DNA from: Gordius sp. MW1
Taxonomy: Eukaryota; Nematomorpha; Gordioida; Gordea; Gordiidae
NCBI GenBank assembly: GCA_964036665.1
Contig: OZ038533.1
Location: 15,037,075-15,101,074, forward strand
Reading direction: 5' to 3'
DNA length: 64,000 nucleotides
Shown here: positions 59,288 through 64,000 of the stretch, piece after piece
Layout: each line of letters starts with the position of its first letter
Numbering within the stretch: position 1 is the stretch's first letter
Translations under genes and position numbers: made by a program
The notes under the pieces: generated by a model
What the model was told of the DNA's origin: nothing
The model's database searches: none
The model's input: only the letters and a program-made list of their open reading frames with translations

Positions 59288-61459
59288 TTGAGCTGTTAAG
59301 AACAAGTTTATTTTTAACTAGTTTTTCAAATTAGTTCACTTTTTAATGAAGATGAACTGAACTAGTTATTGTCGTATATGTCGTCTGTCATATACGTTTT
59401 AAATATCTGTGGTGTGGGAGAGAGGGGTGGGATAGCGGTCAGATGCAAGGGGAATTTACCAGATGCTAAACGATAGTAGGCTGGAGACAAAGAGGGTCTA
59501 AGAAGAATAACGTAAGGGACGCAAGGGAGAGTAACAACTGGCGCAGAGAATAACAACTGGCGCAAGGGCTCAGTGAAGAGGGGAATTATTATCAGAGACA
59601 GAGAACACACATCATCGAACATCATTCAAAAATTAATTAATTCCCCTCGTAAAAACATGTTGTAAATCGGTAGGGATATTATTTTTGGTATTATCCTGAT
59701 TACGAACATCGTCTGTATAAGAATTTGAGGTGATATATAATAAAGATCGTATCCGAAAGTGAATAATCAACGTGTAGTAAATTGGATATTTAACAGTTAT
59801 CTTTCCAAAAATTGAACTATGAACTTGAACTTTTCTTTTTTAATATTCTGAACTTGAACTTTACAATATAAATGAATTAGATCGTCACAAAATTATTATT
59901 TAAAATGATTTTATAAGCCGAGTTTGATTGTTTTTAGTGTTTCAATCTCGTCTATGTCTCGAAAGCAATATCTCGTCTCGGATGCGATTACGAGAATCTC
60001 GTCTCAAATGCGATTATGAGAATCTCGTTTCGGTCTAAAAAATCTCTGTCTCGTCTCGACGAGATTTCTCGACTTGTCTCGTTTTTTTAAAAAAATGTTA
60101 TACTAAATAGAAATTTCTCTTGATGTTATAAATCTATTTAATAAGTGATAAAAAACTAAAAACGGCAAACTATTTTATTTTTTAAAAACCTTACTACACA
60201 AACTTGATAAAGATTTAATGCGACATGTCATTGACAATATAAAGATGTGAACGAATTATTAAATTAACATAGAAAGTGCAATATGAAAAAAAACTATAAA
60301 TAAGCATAAAGTATAGTTATAATTTTTTTGTAGTTTTAACGAATTATAACAGTTATTTCAAATTCACTGTATCAAATATAAATAAACATATAAATTTCTA
60401 AGTTTACCAACATTTCACTTGGATATAATTTGGGCTGATTGAGACACTTTTTTAACACTGGGTAAAGCTAAAGCCCAATGTAAACCGTTTGTTTAACTAT
60501 TTAAGGCAAAAGTTTTCAGTCCATTGATATTACAATCATCAATTATAGCCCATAGAGTTTATTGCTTGTTTAATATAACGTTACAAACGACAAACTAGTG
60601 TATATTTTTTAATATTAAAATTTATAAAATTACAACAATAAAAGTAGCATTATGAGGGGAATAAGGACATAAGATTTATTATTTTGTTATTAATTGCACA
60701 TATATTATTTTATAACAAAAACCATTATAATCAAAATTAAACTATGATATTAAAGTTTAAGGTCCTATTTTATATTCCAAAAAATTGCCTCCCATTTCTA
60801 AACTAACTTTGCCGTTAAATATTTGTTTCCTAATACAGTATATATCGTATATTAAAATGGCAGAATTCCCATATAGAAATTTTTGTTGGATGCACCTGCC
60901 AACCCTATGTTATAAGTTCTTCTTTATTAAATGATAATTTTAAAAATAATATTTTATTCAAGTCCAATTCCCATCTACTTCCCACTGATTTCTATTATCA
61001 ATTATGATCATATATATTATATTGTTTGAAATCAAAAATAAAAGTTTAATACATAGTATTGTTTTTCAAAATTATATAGCTGATTTAGTTCTGTATAAAA
61101 AAACTTGTGGTATATGAAAAATGTTTATTAAATAAGATATTACAATGGACTATTTTTAATTTAAATTAAAAAATCATAAGTTTAAATAAGTAAACTCAAT
61201 ATAAAAATTTGATTCATAGAATTTTAAAATTGCGGATTGGACTTAAATTTAACTGATTTATGATCAGATAAAACGTTTTTCAAAAACCCCTCGGATCGGA
61301 TGACAATTCTATTATATTTTTTACAAAACCGAACTATTAACTGAACTTGAACTAGTTCGTTTTGTAAAAATATGAACTTGAACTTAAAGTAGTTTCTTTT
61401 TTCAAACTGAACTATGAACTTGAACTAGTTCATATCTAAGATGAACTTTAACAGCTCTA
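59288..61459. mobile_element. hAT-like non-autonomous element, right copy
   Basis: Same ends and flanks (GTTATTAG at 59280-59287, TTTATTAG at 61460-61467) as 14554-16720, so the insertion came before the duplication. The TCTCG repeat lies at about 59945-60083. Confidence 0.65.
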
Positions 61460-61949
61460 TTTATTAGTAAAGGTAGAATTTTAAACAATTAATAATTTAC
61501 AATTAATAAACTCATAATTAACCCAATCTACGTGACGAGCATTCCTTCTATTCCATTTTCCACATACAACATTTATCACTACATACATATACATATGTGG
61601 GTGGGGTTAAAGAAATAAACAAAATTATTATAAGGGCTAATTGCATGTCGCACTTGACAAATAGATAATGGCTTGCAATGTTAGGTATGGGTTTGTAGGT
61701 GTTTCCGGTGTCAGGTTATCATATTCAAATATGATCAGATTCAAGTGTAAATCTGACTTTGATTGACGTATGTCCTGATTGACAGCCATTTTTAAATTTG
61801 TAAACAAAAGAAATCAAAATTAATGACATATATAAATATTAATTGAAGCTATTTTTTATTTGCTCATTTATAATAAGTCTTTTGATTTGATAAAGATCAT
61901 TGAAATTATATTTTGAAACCTAGTTTTATAATATGTAATTTCCATTGAT

Positions 61950-62830
61950 AACTATTGCTTAAGTTTAGCACAGTAATATATATTTTTTTAATTTAAATAA
62001 TTATTATTTATTACATCAAAATGGTTATGAGGTGCCAGGCGCGTAGCCAGGATTTTCTCAAGGGGGGGGGGGGAAATTTCAAAAATTTTAAGAACTTCAT
62101 CGGGAGTAGGAGCTAACTCCCGATGAATTGTCAATAAAGCGAATCCATTTAATCTATTCTTAGACATGGTATTTCTAATGTCAGTTTTTAGCCTCCTCAG
62201 CGTTGAGAAGCTATAAAAAAATATTTTTAATCTTTGCCAGGGGGGGGGAATTTCCCGTTCCCCCCCCCCTTATTTACGCCACTGTGAGGTGCTATATAAT
62301 CATTTATATCTGAACACATATTGGGACACCAATACCTAAATGAACATATTTACTTTGATTAATGTGATGTACTTTTCAGCTATTTTGTTCCTTGGTTATT
62401 TTAAAGTTATGACTTAATTATTGCTTATGTTTATATAACAAACACAGTAATATAATACAATGGATATAAAAATTTTATTTATATAAATATCATTACATCA
62501 AAATGGTTGTATTTATATCTGAACCCATATTGGGACACCAATACCTAAATGAACATATTTACTTTGATTAGAAATGTGATGTACTTTTCAGATATTTTGT
62601 TCCTTGTTGATTTTAAAGTTATGACTTAATTATTGCTTAAGTTTATATAACAAACACAGTAATATAATACAATGGATATAAAAATTTTATTTAAATAAAT
62701 ATCATTACATCAAAATGGTTATATTTATATCTAAACACACATTGGGCCACCAATACCTAAATGAACATATTTACAATGATTAGAAATATGATGCACTTTT
62801 CAGATATTTTGTTCCTAGTTTTATTAATCC
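61950..62830. repeat. ~210-bp tandem repeat, right copy
   Basis: Counterpart of 17209-18110 with the CACCAATACCTAAATG marker three times. Confidence 0.85.
62036..62284. mobile_element. hAT MITE with perfect TSD, right copy
   Basis: CAGGCGCGTAGCC to ACGCCACTG, flanked by TGAGGTGC at 62028-62035 and 62285-62292. It is 19 bp shorter than the left copy, mostly because the G and C runs are shorter. Confidence 0.9.
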
Positions 62831-63889
62831 CCATGTGACTTTCCAGATTTCCCTGATAGAGTTCTTTATTACTATTTATTTCTCCCTTCATGTCTTATAA
62901 CCCTCACATATTTCCAGAAAAATGTTATATATTTTGTAAACACAAGTATATCACTCTTTAATATTTAAAACGTTATATAAAACATGTTATATATTACTTA
63001 CTTAACAATTTATTATCCTACCAATTTCCAATTCGGAAAACACTTGAAAATGGTTAGACTTGTTTGTAGGTTTATTAGCTTGCAAATGGTAACAGTTGTT
63101 TATTAATCTCGTAATGAGTGTTTTCTACGCGTTCAATTGTTCTGTATAAAGTTTATAACCAATGGCGATGTGGCGAAAATCACGTGATCTTGTTTACTTT
63201 TACGCTTGTAGCCAATTAGTCCGTTCTATTACGCACTTGAATCTGACAATACTTGAATCTGATAACCTTACACCGGCGCCGTGTTTATGCAATTTGTTAA
63301 TGATATTGTATTGTAATCATATTAATAGCATAACAAACTCTAACTAAAGGTAACATTTTGAAAAACCTCAAAGGGCCATATTTGCCTATGTTTTTTACGT
63401 AATTAGCTCGTTAATAACCACACCTGTGCGGTAAGCTTTCCTTGTATATATAACAAAAAACATTTATTAAATTATTTGAATTTTACAAAATATTTTGAAT
63501 CAAAAATATCATGCCTAGTTGTTCATATTTTTTTTTATTGAGTAATATACTTATAAGTTTTATAATAGATTTACTTGGAAACTATGACATTATATAGTTG
63601 AATATTAATCTTTAGAACTACGGCTAAATAATTTAAGACGCCTAAAAATATGAAAATTATAATTATTTAATGAGAAATAATAGATTTAGAAAGCTTAATT
63701 GTAGATTGATTGGAATGAATGTTATTTTATAATTTTAGATTTTTTATTCTGTTTATTTATATGCCTGCGTTTCTAATACTTAATTTTGGTCACTTATTTA
63801 TAGTCCTGAGCTATTAATGAAATACCCTAGATACTTAGTTCAAGCCACATTTGCGCATAATAATAGAAGGCTGGCTACCCAACACCTTG

Positions 63890-64000
63890 GAGCCCGTCGG
63901 CCTTAGCACCACCGATGGGAAAAGACCAGACGGGGTCACACTCATCCCATGGTCCCGTGGACTGAATCTCACTTGAGACTTCACCACGGTCGACATATTT
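63890..64000 (+). pseudogene. Nuclease-like transposon protein fragment, right copy, cut by the edge
   Basis: Counterpart of 19169-19510. It keeps the same TGA before the DFTTVD block; here the base after gives Asp (GAC), as in the family, where the left copy has Asn. Confidence 0.6.

Larger units (their letters stand above)
46283..64000. repeat. Segmental duplication, right copy (runs off the window)
   Basis: Direct repeat of 3870-19290. It starts at the shared ACGATATCAGCACGAAAA-like sequence (here with one extra A), is interrupted at 46717-49081 by an insertion, and then follows the left copy in order to the last base. The offset is near 44.72-44.75 kb throughout. Confidence 0.95.

Overview
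This window looks like AT-rich non-coding DNA from an invertebrate animal. The evidence is eukaryotic: a rhodopsin-like GPCR family with apparent 5'-UTR splice sites, RTE-type LINEs, hAT transposons with 8-bp target-site duplications (TSDs), and LTR retrotransposons primed by animal-type tRNAs. I cannot fix the species. AT-rich arthropods and flatworms are both plausible. There is no operon structure, rRNA, true tRNA gene or CRISPR.

Layout: 1-1.6 kb holds decayed transposon genes on the minus strand: a Ty3/Gypsy gag-protease with a tRNA-Ser primer site, and a fragment of a transposon-encoded nuclease-like protein. About 3.87-19.3 kb is one copy of a large direct segmental duplication. The second copy starts near 46.28 kb and runs off the right edge at 64 kb. 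Each copy carries a single-exon GPCR gene (minus strand), a 3.3-kb element with inverted ends built from nested hairpin and tRNA-like modules, a GC-rich miniature element, a 2.17-kb hAT-like element, a 210-bp tandem repeat split by a small hAT MITE, and a nuclease-like pseudogene. The left GPCR is intact; the right one is broken by five frame-shifting indels. A third, diverged GPCR paralogue lies between them on the plus strand (25.1-26.6 kb) and is whole except for one CGA-to-TGA stop at codon 54.

Between the two copies: decayed LINEs (23.2-24 kb; 27.2-31.8 kb), the larger one interrupted by an 800-bp foldback element and a MITE; a long-inverted-repeat element (32-33.3 kb); a very young non-autonomous LTR element (34.79-37.24 kb) whose LTRs differ by one G in a homopolymer; two arrays (38.66-39.56 and 42.54-43.31 kb) of ~100-bp units that pair inverted CCAAT motifs with a TATAAATA motif; and a small hAT remnant coding for a BED-like zinc finger (45.5-46.2 kb).

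The only convincing host genes are the three GPCR copies, plus one weak exon candidate near 41.6 kb. Everything else is mobile DNA, its remains, or AT-rich sequence in which I see nothing. The strongest leads are the local GPCR duplication and decay, the young LTR element, and the modular hairpin/tRNA-like repeat family that appears as single units, tandem arrays and a large inverted composite.
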